A stretch of 18,495 bases of DNA from JACRBK01 sp964427955 (GTDB lineage: Bacteria; Chloroflexota; Anaerolineae; Aggregatilineales; Aggregatilineaceae), in assembly GCA_964427955.1 (NCBI GenBank), contig CAYRWY010000062.1, positions 1-18,495 of the forward strand, written 5' to 3'. Made by a program: the position numbers and the translations under genes. Shown here piece after piece: positions 6,865-14,169 of this stretch (its first letter is position 1; each line of letters begins with the position of its first letter). Under the pieces are notes generated by a model, which was given only the letters and a program-made list of their open reading frames with translations, was not told the origin of the DNA and did not search any database.

Positions 6865-8178
6865 TCAGTTCCCGAATTTGAACGGCGTCATAGTCGGGAA
6901 CGAATAGAAAGCGAACGTGGGGGTCGGGAACAGAGTCGGCGGAATCGGTGATGCCCCTAACCAGGTACGCCACTGGCTTTCCACTTCAGCCAGTGTGAGT
7001 CCGGTGACTTGCTCGATGGCATCATCCCGCCGGACACCTTTCTTGATCAATTGGATCAGCTCACGGTGCCCGTCCAGGCCGTAGTTATCGGCCAGCCATT
7101 TCCAGAAGGTGTAGCCGATGTCGTAGCCGCGCCGCGCATTCTCGCCGCTCACCCCCGGACCGGTGCCGTCGAGCAGGGCGGGCAGCTTGCCCTGGGCCGC
7201 CAGTTGGCGCACGCTGGCTTCGTAGTCGTACATCTGGTGCAGTTCGAAGAAGGTGGCGTTGCCTTCGATGAACCAGCTACCCGGCGCCATGACGGTGAAC
7301 GCCGCCTGGTAAAGGTGGGCGATTTCGTGCGGGACGGTGCCGTAGGCCAGGTCTTCCAGGTCATCGCTCCGGGCCACGACCTGGGCTGTGCCGCCCCATT
7401 CTTCCGACGTGGTACCGATCACGCGGGGGTTGCTGGCTCCAATATGCCACTCTGTCCACGCATCTCGATCCCCAAACAGGATGGCGCGCGGCTTGTAGGG
7501 CAGCAGATCACCCCACGCCTGCCGGTACGTCTCGCGCTGCTGGGCCATCGCGTCCAGCGTCCACTGGCTGACCTGGTCGGGCAGTCCTTCGCTGAAGACG
7601 ATGATGTCCTCGCTTTCGGACCGCGTCCATTGGTGACCGGCGTCTTCGTACTCGGCGTACTGATCTTCCGACTGGTACGAGTTGCCCGCCGCGTCGCCGA
7701 CTTCCCAATGGTAGGTGATGCCCACCCAGGGCGGGGTTGATTCACCGGAGCCGGGGTCCCAGGTGGCGGTGACCACGCTCGTCTGGGGATCGACTTCGAT
7801 GGGGCGCGTGCGCTGCGTGCCCGGCGCATGAGTCCAGACGATCCGCCCCCGCACAATGGGACCCGCGCTGCTCGTGATCTTGGCGGCGAACTGGAACCCA
7901 TGCGGGTAATTGCTCTGGAAAGTCGACTCGCTGATGGTCCACTCGACTCCCGGGGCCGATCCGGGGTCGGGAGTGGCGGTCGCCAGTGCGGCACCGCCGT
8001 CGGCGGGTTTAGGCGTGCCGGTCGGATAGGGGGTGCTGGTCGGATACGGCGTCTGGGTGGGGTAGGGCGTCTGCGTTGGGGCGTCCCCCTGCGCCAAAGC
8101 GGTCAATCCGGCGGCGGAGAACAGGATGAGGGCCAGGACGAGCGGCCCCAGTCGGGAAAGAACAGTGCGTGTGTCCAT
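6865..8178 (-). CDS. Secreted peptidase-MA-like (gluzincin) zinc metallopeptidase
   Basis: A 437-residue exported protein. Signal peptide at about 1-29 (core 'LGPLVLALILFSAAGL', cut after ALA), then three 6-residue TPYPTx repeats (37-54) as a Pro/Thr linker, an Ig-like region ending near 'AEYEDAGHQW', and a peptidase domain with H284-E285-I-A-H288 and E305 in 'WFIEGN', the HExxH...E pattern of gluzincins. The tail is Pro/Thr-rich with no membrane anchor, so it is probably released or wall-associated; the substrate is unknown. ATG 8178 has CAGGAG 6 nt upstream. The gene lies 63 bp after the HAD gene, with a GC-rich hairpin between, and ends in its own terminator. It is a paralogue of the next minus-strand gene, in which the catalytic motif has decayed. 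Confidence 0.88.
   Translation of the reverse strand: MDTRTVLSRLGPLVLALILFSAAGLTALAQGDAPTQTPYPTQTPYPTSTPYPTGTPKPADGGAALATATPDPGSAPGVEWTISESTFQSNYPHGFQFAAKITSSAGPIVRGRIVWTHAPGTQRTRPIEVDPQTSVVTATWDPGSGESTPPWVGITYHWEVGDAAGNSYQSEDQYAEYEDAGHQWTRSESEDIIVFSEGLPDQVSQWTLDAMAQQRETYRQAWGDLLPYKPRAILFGDRDAWTEWHIGASNPRVIGTTSEEWGGTAQVVARSDDLEDLAYGTVPHEIAHLYQAAFTVMAPGSWFIEGNATFFELHQMYDYEASVRQLAAQGKLPALLDGTGPGVSGENARRGYDIGYTFWKWLADNYGLDGHRELIQLIKKGVRRDDAIEQVTGLTLAEVESQWRTWLGASPIPPTLFPTPTFAFYSFPTMTPFKFGN
8017..8070 (-). repeat. Three 18-bp tandem units encoding TPYPTx
   Basis: Codons 37-54 of the secreted peptidase encode TPYPTQ, TPYPTS and TPYPTG in a row. The units differ mostly at third positions and in the last codon. 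They form a short Pro/Thr linker behind the signal peptide and could vary in number between strains. Confidence 0.8.
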
Positions 8179-8210
8179 AGAATACTCCTGGCTATCGATG
8201 GTTGAAACTA

Positions 8211-8231
8211 GGGCGCGCCGCCAGCGCGCCC
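8211..8231 (-). terminator. GC-rich hairpin after the HAD phosphatase gene
   Basis: An 8-bp perfect stem GGGCGCGC (8211-8218) / GCGCGCCC (8224-8231) with a 5-nt loop lies 10 bp after the HAD stop. The minus-strand tail TAGTTTC has too few T residues for a strong intrinsic terminator, so it may be a weak terminator, an attenuator or an mRNA 3' barrier. The same stem sequence recurs at 14960-14985. Confidence 0.45.
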
Positions 8232-8241
8232 GCAGGATTTT

Positions 8242-9045
8242 TCAAACCTTGAGCTGTTCGATCCACGCAGCGTGCAGCGTGGCCAGCGAGTCGAAGATCG
8301 CGTCCGGTGGCACGTCCGATGCTTCAGCCTCTGCCGCCGTGGTGGTGCCGGTCAGGACCAACCCGGCCTTCAGCCCGGCCAGTTTCGCGCCCACGATATC
8401 GGTTTCCTGCCGGTCGCCGATCATCAGGGTCTGCTCAGGGCGGGCGCCGAGACGCTCCACGGCGGTCTCGAACATGGCTTTTTCCGGCTTGCCGATGATG
8501 GTAGGCGCCGTGTCAGTGGCGGCTTGCAGGGCGGCCAACAGGGACCCGTTCCCTGGGACCAACCCTTCGGGTGTCGGGAAGGTCCGGTCGCCGTTCGTGC
8601 CGATGAAGTCCGCCCCGGCGCGTATCCGCAGCGTGGCCGTCTTTAGCATGTCGTAGGTGAGCGCAAAATCAAGCCCGACGATCACCACCTGGGCATGGTC
8701 TGGGTCTACGGGGTAGCCGCGTTCCGCCAACGCCTGGCGGATACCTTCTCTGCCGATGATGTAGACCGGCGTTCCGGCAGGATAGCGGCGGCTCATATAA
8801 TCCGCCGTCGCCACCGACGAGGTGATCACCTGGGGAGGCTGGGCGGGCACGCCGATGCTGTTCAGCCGCTCGACGTAACTTTCGACCGTCTTGGTGCTGT
8901 TGTTGGTGGCCAGCGCAAAGGGGATCGATTGGCGCTGCAAGAAGGCGAAAAACTCGGCAATGCCCGGCAGCACTTCGCTGCCGCGCCACAGTACGCCGTC
9001 CATATCGAGAACGACGGCTCGAATAGAAGAGAAGTCGATGGGCAT
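8242..9045 (-). CDS. HAD superfamily subfamily IIA phosphatase (NagD/AraL-like)
   Basis: A 267-residue cytosolic sugar-phosphate or phosphoglycolate-type phosphatase. All HAD motifs are present: I, D14 and D16 in 'VVLDMDGVLW'; II, 'ATNNSTKT' (T47-N48-N49-S50); III, K186 in 'IIGKPEKAMF'; IV, D211 and D216 in 'MIGDRQETDIVGA'. The C2-type cap between motifs II and III marks subfamily IIA. The exact substrate cannot be told from sequence. The reading frame stays open far upstream on the strand opposite icd, but the family begins at the ATG at 9045, so the long extension is an artefact. It is transcribed away from icd, with its own extended -10 promoter. Confidence 0.92.
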   Translation of the reverse strand: MPIDFSSIRAVVLDMDGVLWRGSEVLPGIAEFFAFLQRQSIPFALATNNSTKTVESYVERLNSIGVPAQPPQVITSSVATADYMSRRYPAGTPVYIIGREGIRQALAERGYPVDPDHAQVVIVGLDFALTYDMLKTATLRIRAGADFIGTNGDRTFPTPEGLVPGNGSLLAALQAATDTAPTIIGKPEKAMFETAVERLGARPEQTLMIGDRQETDIVGAKLAGLKAGLVLTGTTTAAEAEASDVPPDAIFDSLATLHAAWIEQLKV

Positions 9046-9088
9046 AGGTCCCTGGCATGTGGAAACGAAAGTCGCGAAAACCAGTGAG

Positions 9089-9097
9089 ATTATAGCA
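9089..9097 (-). promoter_or_regulatory. Extended -10 promoter of the HAD gene
   Basis: On the minus strand TGCTATAAT gives a perfect TATAAT (9094-9089) preceded by the TG of an extended -10 element. No good -35 is seen 17 nt upstream, as often with extended -10 promoters. The start of transcription would fall near 9082, giving a leader of about 37 nt before ATG 9045. Confidence 0.55.
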
Positions 9098-9144
9098 TGA
9101 CCCTCGCGCGCCGGGTTGCGCTGGTTTTGGCAGATCGAATAAGC

Positions 9145-9150
9145 TATATT
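9145..9150 (+). promoter_or_regulatory. Possible -10 element of the icd promoter
   Basis: TATATT at 9145-9150 is a fair -10 box 46 bp before the icd ATG, in the 150-bp divergent region. No -35 with 16-18 bp spacing is convincing (TTGGCA at 9127-9132 is only 12 bp away), so this is tentative. Confidence 0.3.
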
Positions 9151-9195
9151 CAAAACTGAGTAATCGTTCGCACCCGTCAAAAGGAGTTTCTCAGC

Positions 9196-10437
9196 ATGGC
9201 CTACCGGAAGATTGTCGTGCCCTCTGAGGGGGAAAGAATAACGAGTCTTGAGTCTGTGCCCGATCATCCGATTATTGCGTTCATCGAAGGGGACGGCATC
9301 GGACGTGATATTATGACGGCGTCCAAGCGAGTCTGGGATGCCGCCGTCGAGAAAGCCTATGCCGGGAAGCGGAAAATCGCCTGGATGGAAATTTACGCCG
9401 GAGAAAAGGCGGCGGCGCTGTACGATGGCAATTACATGCCCGAAGAGACCTTTGACGCGCTGCGCGAATTCATGGTCGGGATCAAGGGTCCGCTGACGAC
9501 CCCGGTCGGCGGCGGGTTTCGGAGCCTGAATGTCACCCTGCGCCAGGTGCTCGACCTGTACGCCTGTGTGCGCCCGGTCAAGTATTACCCCGGCGTACCC
9601 AGCCCGCTGCGCAACCCTGAACACGTAGACGTGGTGATCTTCCGCGAGAACACCGAAGATGTCTACGCCGGGATCGAGTATCAGGCTGGTACGCCCGAAA
9701 ACGAGAAGCTGGCACGCTTCCTGCGCGAAGAAATGGGCGCGAAGTTCTTCGAGGGCAGTGGACTCGGTATCAAGCCGATGAGTTCCTTTGCCACCAAGCG
9801 CCTGATGCGCTTCGCCCTGCGCTATGCGTTGGAGCGTGGCCGCAAGAGCGTCACCGCCATGCACAAAGGCAACATCCAGAAATACACCGAAGGCGCTTTT
9901 CGCGGCTGGTGTTACGAAGTGGCTCAGGAAGAATTCGGCGATTACACCATCACCGAGGATGAATTGTGGGCCAAATACGACGGCCAGCAGCCCGCAGGCA
10001 AGATTGTCATCAAGGACCGCATCGCCGACATTATTTTCCAGCACATGCTGCTGCGTCCCGGCGAGTTTGACGTGGTCATCACGCCCAACCTGAACGGCGA
10101 TTATCTCTCCGACGCGCTGGCGGCGGAAGTCGGCGGCGTGGGGATTGCCCCCGGCGCGAACATTGGCGATAGCGTGATGCTGTTCGAAGCTACCCACGGC
10201 ACTGCCCCCAAATATACCGATCAGGATAAGGTCAACCCCGGCTCGCTGCTGCTCAGCGGCGTGATGATGCTGGAATTCATGGGTTGGCAGGAAGCCGCCG
10301 ATCTGATCATCAAGGGCTTTACGCGCACGCTGGCGCAGAAGGTCGTGACCTACGATTTCGCCCGCTTGATGGAAGGGGCCACCGAGGTCCGGACCAGCGA
10401 GTTCGCCACCGCGATCATCAACCATATGGAGAGTTAA
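9196..10437 (+). CDS. icd: NADP-dependent isocitrate dehydrogenase
   Basis: A 413-residue TCA-cycle enzyme that oxidatively decarboxylates isocitrate to 2-oxoglutarate with NADP. Compared from memory with E. coli Icd, the substrate loop 'VGGGFRSLNVTLRQ' keeps the serine (S110) that AceK phosphorylates in E. coli; Y157 and K224 match the catalytic pair, and D302/D306 in 'NGDYLSDALAA' match metal ligands. K339-Y340 in 'HGTAPKYTDQDKVNPGS' and Y386/R390 in 'TYDFARLME' match the residues that select NADP over NAD. ATG 9196 has AAGGAG 9 nt upstream. The M23-NBR1 gene follows after 21 bp with no terminator, so they probably share a transcript. An open frame runs along the whole opposite strand but is a GC shadow. 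Confidence 0.96.
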   Translation: MAYRKIVVPSEGERITSLESVPDHPIIAFIEGDGIGRDIMTASKRVWDAAVEKAYAGKRKIAWMEIYAGEKAAALYDGNYMPEETFDALREFMVGIKGPLTTPVGGGFRSLNVTLRQVLDLYACVRPVKYYPGVPSPLRNPEHVDVVIFRENTEDVYAGIEYQAGTPENEKLARFLREEMGAKFFEGSGLGIKPMSSFATKRLMRFALRYALERGRKSVTAMHKGNIQKYTEGAFRGWCYEVAQEEFGDYTITEDELWAKYDGQQPAGKIVIKDRIADIIFQHMLLRPGEFDVVITPNLNGDYLSDALAAEVGGVGIAPGANIGDSVMLFEATHGTAPKYTDQDKVNPGSLLLSGVMMLEFMGWQEAADLIIKGFTRTLAQKVVTYDFARLMEGATEVRTSEFATAIINHMES

Positions 10438-10458
10438 TATCGTCAAGGAGGGTGTGCC

Positions 10459-12948
10459 ATGTCACCACTGCCGGACTTTTTTCTCGGCAATCCGGTCACG
10501 CGAGATTTTCGTATTTCGGAGCACTTCAACGCCCCCCGCAACTACACCTTTGCGCCTACCAAAAAGCAGCTTCACGAAGGCGTAGACATCGTTGCCATCG
10601 ACGCCCAAGGGAATCCTGTCGGCGTTTTGGCGGCCCAGCGGGGCGTAATCGACAAAGTGGGTTTTGCCGCCGAAGGCTATGGAAATTACGTGCGGATCGT
10701 TCACGATTGGAACGGAGAAAAATGGGTGACATGGTACGGCCACATGTCTTCGATCACCGTCCAGGCGGGGCAGTTTGTCCTGGCCGGTCAAAAACTCGGC
10801 ATTGCCGGAACGACCGGTTTTTCGACCGGTATTCACCTGCACCTGACCTTGCAGCGGATCGGTCGAGGACTGTCCAACTACACGGTGGATGATGCCGTAG
10901 ACCCGGAGCCGTTTTTCAGGCTGGCTCCGGTCGTCTACGATGAAGCGACCTTCGTAGCGGACGTGACGCTGCCGGACGATACGCTGGTCCAACCCGGCCA
11001 GGCGCTGGCCAAGACCTGGCGCGTCCGTAACACCGGCACCACCCTCTGGGATGCCGGGTACCGGCTGGTTTTTGCCGGGCAGGAGAAAATGGGCGGGCCG
11101 GATGACGTGGCGCTGCCCGTGGTCCCGGTCCAGCCCGGCCAGGTGATCAACCTGACGGTAAACCTGTCCGCCCCCACGGCTGTTGGCACCCATCGCAGCG
11201 CCTGGCAGATGCGCAATGCTCGTGGGGATCTCTTCCCGAACAGCCTGTTTGCTCAGGTCAAAATCAAAGAGGTCAAGCCCTTCGACGAAGCCTCCTACGT
11301 GGCGGACGTCACCATCCCGGATGGTACGGTGGTGCAGCCGGGGCAAGGGTTCGACAAGACCTGGCGCGTCCGCAACAGCGGCACCACCACCTGGGGCAGC
11401 GGCTATTCGCTCCGTTTTGTCGGGGATGAAGCGCTGGGCGGTCCGGGCAGTGTCGCGCTGCCCCGCGCGATCAAGCCGGGCGAGATCGTCGATCTCAGCG
11501 TCGCCCTGAAAGCGCCCGCCGGGCCGGGGCGGCATCGCAGCACCTGGAAGCTGCACAACGCCCAGGGCAAGCCGTTCGATTACGAGCAGTACGTCGAGAT
11601 TCAAGTGCCGAAACAGGCGGCCCCGACCCACAAGCTGAGCGAGATGACCTGGGTGGCCGACGTGACGATCCCTGATGAAACGCCCCTGCCGCAGGGTGAG
11701 AAGTTCGTCAAGACGTGGCGCATTCGCAACTCCGGAGAAACCACCTGGGGACCGGGCTACACCCTGGCGTTCTTTGGGGATGACAAGATGGGCGGACCGG
11801 ACAATATCCCGCTGCCCGCCGCCCGGCCCGGCGATACTGTCGAGGTGTCACTGACGCTGACCGCGCCGGAGAGACTCGGCTCGCGGCGCAGTACCTGGAA
11901 GCCGCGCGATCCGCAGGGAAATGTGTTCGAGTTCGACCTGTTCACCTTGATCACGGTCACGGCGAGGAAGCAGCCCGTGGCCCAGGTCAACGAAATGTCC
12001 TGGGTGGCCGACGTGACGATCCCGGATGGGACGGTCGTCGCGCCGGGCCAGAAATTCCTCAAAACGTGGCGTGTGCGCAATACCGGCACCACGACCTGGG
12101 GCGCGGGTTATGCGCTGGCGTTTTTCGATGGCGACAAGATGGGCGGGCCGGACAGTATTCCGCTGCCCGCCGCCAAACCGGGTGACGTCGTCGATCTGTC
12201 GCTGATGCTGACGGCTCCCGCGGCGCAGGGGATGCAGAAGAGCGCCTGGAAAGGGCGCGATGCGCAGAACCGCTCGTTCGAATATGATCTGTTTGCCCTG
12301 ATCGACGTGGTCGATCCCGTCCAGACCGTGGATATGCTGCCCTTCCTGCAAGGCGATGGCCGCCTGTACGAACTGGACAACGGGGCAGGAGGACGCCTGC
12401 GTCTCCAGGCCCAGACCGCGGGCAGCCGCTTCTATCTGGTCAAAAACAGCGAATGGGAAGAACTCTGGACGGATGATCGCTTCGTCTATCGCGGCGCCGA
12501 CACGTCTTCCGGTGGCGGCGAGGTCGCCATTCTGACCGAAAACGGCCAGTACGGCAGCGCATGGCTGCCCCGCCAGATGCGGGTCGGGGTGCCGTTCCGG
12601 CGCACGCCGCGGATCGTCTTCCGCCGCAAAGATACCGGGGCGGAAGTGCCGAACAAGCAGTTCGCCCAGGTGACTCATATCGTCCTGGAGGCCGTACACA
12701 GCAAGTTCAGGCTGTCGAGCGGGATCGAACTGGCCGATGTCGCCGTGCTGGCCACCTTCGAGGACGACGGCGGCAAACCGAAGGCTCAGCCCCTGGAACA
12801 TTATTACTACGCTAAAAAATATGGGCTGGTAGGCCGGGAAGGTCCGCTGGGGCGTTCGGCGCTGGTTCGGGAATTTACGCCTGGCAGCCAGCCGGACAAC
12901 CAACGCGAGACGCTGCCCTGGCTGGATCAGTTGAGCGCAGGAGTTTGA
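10459..12948 (+). CDS. M23-type metallopeptidase with four NBR1-like Ig domains and a novel C-terminal region
   Basis: An 829-residue modular protein. Residues about 1-160 form a lysostaphin-type M23 peptidase with H39xxxD43 (HEGVD), WYGH95 and H126-L-H128, the full zinc and catalytic set for cutting peptidoglycan cross-bridges. Four tandem units of about 117 residues follow, starting near 163, 278, 396 and 513. Each has 'VADVTxPD', 'KTWRxRNxGxTxWxxGY', 'GGPxxxxLP' and a Trp near its end, matching the NBR1 central Ig-like fold. Residues about 624-829 contain 'HYYYAKKYGLVGREGPLG' and match nothing I recognise. The start is firm (AAGGAGG 7 nt before ATG 10459), yet no signal peptide or membrane helix is visible, odd for a wall hydrolase. 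Probably cotranscribed with icd. Confidence 0.87.
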   Translation: MSPLPDFFLGNPVTRDFRISEHFNAPRNYTFAPTKKQLHEGVDIVAIDAQGNPVGVLAAQRGVIDKVGFAAEGYGNYVRIVHDWNGEKWVTWYGHMSSITVQAGQFVLAGQKLGIAGTTGFSTGIHLHLTLQRIGRGLSNYTVDDAVDPEPFFRLAPVVYDEATFVADVTLPDDTLVQPGQALAKTWRVRNTGTTLWDAGYRLVFAGQEKMGGPDDVALPVVPVQPGQVINLTVNLSAPTAVGTHRSAWQMRNARGDLFPNSLFAQVKIKEVKPFDEASYVADVTIPDGTVVQPGQGFDKTWRVRNSGTTTWGSGYSLRFVGDEALGGPGSVALPRAIKPGEIVDLSVALKAPAGPGRHRSTWKLHNAQGKPFDYEQYVEIQVPKQAAPTHKLSEMTWVADVTIPDETPLPQGEKFVKTWRIRNSGETTWGPGYTLAFFGDDKMGGPDNIPLPAARPGDTVEVSLTLTAPERLGSRRSTWKPRDPQGNVFEFDLFTLITVTARKQPVAQVNEMSWVADVTIPDGTVVAPGQKFLKTWRVRNTGTTTWGAGYALAFFDGDKMGGPDSIPLPAAKPGDVVDLSLMLTAPAAQGMQKSAWKGRDAQNRSFEYDLFALIDVVDPVQTVDMLPFLQGDGRLYELDNGAGGRLRLQAQTAGSRFYLVKNSEWEELWTDDRFVYRGADTSSGGGEVAILTENGQYGSAWLPRQMRVGVPFRRTPRIVFRRKDTGAEVPNKQFAQVTHIVLEAVHSKFRLSSGIELADVAVLATFEDDGGKPKAQPLEHYYYAKKYGLVGREGPLGRSALVREFTPGSQPDNQRETLPWLDQLSAGV
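10945..12309 (+). repeat. Four tandem NBR1-like units (about 350 bp each)
   Basis: Units begin near 10945, 11290, 11644 and 11995. All share VADVT...P, KTWRxRN and GGPxxxxLP at the same offsets. Units 3 and 4 are most alike, also at DNA level (for example TGGGTGGCCGACGTGACGAT occurs in both, and GACAAGATGGGCGG at the same place), pointing to the most recent duplication. Confidence 0.85.
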
Positions 12949-12980
12949 CAAAAAAGCGGGGGATCATTCCCCCGCTTCTT
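12949..12980. terminator. Bidirectional intrinsic terminator between convergent genes
   Basis: A 10-bp stem AAGCGGGGGA (12954-12963) / TCCCCCGCTT (12968-12977) with a TCAT loop. It is followed on the plus strand by CTTCTT and on the minus strand by TTTTTTGTC (six T in a row if the stem frays at its A:T base). It ends both the M23-NBR1 gene (stop 12948) and the minus-strand kinase; the right arm lies inside the last codons and stop of the kinase. Confidence 0.85.
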
Positions 12981-14169
12981 CTTCGAGGTTTTGCTGGCTG
13001 GCTGGTTTGATTTCTTTCTCCGACAGCGCCAGCGCAATGTAGAACGTGGCCCCTTGACCCTGGACACTCTCCACCCAGGCGCGGCCTCCGTGCGCCAACA
13101 CGATATGGCGAACAATCGCCAATCCCAGTCCGGTCCCGTCGCGACGAGCGCGGTCGACCTGGAAGAATCGCTCAAAAACACGCGGGAGGTCGTCGGCAGG
13201 AATGCCCGGCCCGTTGTCGGTCACGGCCAGGACGGCTTCATTGTCGTTGAGGGTAGCCTTCAAATGGATGTGGCCCCCGGCGGGCGTGAATTTGATGGCA
13301 TTGTGCAGGATATTTTTGACGGCGCGCTGGATCTGGCGATCATCGGCCAGCACGGATATTCCCGGTTCAATTTCCAGGTCGATATGGTGGTTCTTGCCCT
13401 CGGCCAGCGGTTGCAACTGCTCGATGGTCATCTGGACCATTTCAAGCAGATCGGTCGGCATCAGGCGCACGGGCATCTGCCCCGACTCGATCAGCGAGAG
13501 ATCGCGCATCTCCTGGACCAGATGCGTCAGCGTCTCCGACTCGACGCGGATGTCTTTGGCCAGCTTGCGCAGCTTCTTGGGTTTTTCCGTCTGGGCAACA
13601 TTGAACAAGGTTTCGGCCAGAAGCCCGATCGCGGTGATCGGCGTGCTCAATTCGTGAGTGACGTTCGCCACCATTTCGCGGCGGGCGCGTTCCAGGCGCT
13701 GAATCTGGGTGACGTCGCGCAAGGTGAGCACGGCAATCGGGTTTTCGCCGTTGTTGGACGTGACCGCCCGCGCGTGAAAGATGCGTTTGTTGAACTCCAC
13801 GCGGCGTTCCATGCCTTCGGTGCTCACGCGGCGGGCATCGTCGATCAGCGACTCCAGTTCAGGATTGGGCATGACGCCCATCAAGGTTTCTCCGGTCGGC
13901 TCGTGCCCGATGAGCGCCTCGGCGGCGGGGTTGGCGGAGATAATCTTCTGCCCTTTGTCGATGACGAGCAGCGCATCGTCCACCGTCTTGAGCACCGTGT
14001 CACACAGCGCCTGCGAACGTTCGATCTTCGTGTTGAGATCGTGGTTCAGGTGGACCTGCTGCCGTTCGAGCACCCGAAGCTGGGTGCGCGCTCGGACCAG
14101 CAGGCTGGCCAGGACGCCAGCCGCCACGAGCGCCAATACCGCGATGATCCAGGAGGTCATAGAAGTCAA
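12964..14169 (-). CDS. PhoR-like membrane sensor histidine kinase
   Basis: A 401-residue kinase with one N-terminal membrane helix (about 6-25), a charged coiled-coil-like stretch (about 28-60), one PAS domain (about 60-155), HisKA with H172 in 'VTHELSTPI', N box from N286 (NILHNAIKFTPAG), D box DNGPGIP, F box and G2 box GTGLGLAI. It should phosphorylate the regulator encoded just upstream. With no extracytoplasmic domain it resembles PhoR/PnpS-type kinases, which sense through the PAS domain or membrane partners. The regulator's TAA is followed directly by the TTG start at 14169 (GAAGG 4 nt upstream); ATG 14160 is the alternative and would remove three residues. Its 3' end carries one arm of the shared terminator. 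No pst or phoU gene is in view, so the phosphate link is tentative. Confidence 0.93.
   Translation of the reverse strand: MTSMTSWIIAVLALVAAGVLASLLVRARTQLRVLERQQVHLNHDLNTKIERSQALCDTVLKTVDDALLVIDKGQKIISANPAAEALIGHEPTGETLMGVMPNPELESLIDDARRVSTEGMERRVEFNKRIFHARAVTSNNGENPIAVLTLRDVTQIQRLERARREMVANVTHELSTPITAIGLLAETLFNVAQTEKPKKLRKLAKDIRVESETLTHLVQEMRDLSLIESGQMPVRLMPTDLLEMVQMTIEQLQPLAEGKNHHIDLEIEPGISVLADDRQIQRAVKNILHNAIKFTPAGGHIHLKATLNDNEAVLAVTDNGPGIPADDLPRVFERFFQVDRARRDGTGLGLAIVRHIVLAHGGRAWVESVQGQGATFYIALALSEKEIKPASQQNLEEEAGE

Noticed and set aside
9116..9150. Full -35/-10 promoter for icd using TTGGCA or TTGCGC with TATATT
   Set aside because: Spacers would be 12 or 23 bp, outside the usual 16-18 range; only the -10 was kept as tentative.
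9046..10446. 467-codon upstream extension of the HAD gene opposite icd
   Set aside because: HAD-IIA homology begins at 9045, a TATAAT promoter lies inside the extension at 9089-9094, and icd on the other strand is unmistakable.
10462..11631. 389-codon minus-strand frame under the M23-NBR1 gene
   Set aside because: Mirror of a repeated, clearly coding plus-strand region.
10945..12309. Possible CRISPR or mobile repeat array
   Set aside because: The repeats are about 350 bp, in frame and encode protein domains; no short repeats with unique spacers are seen.
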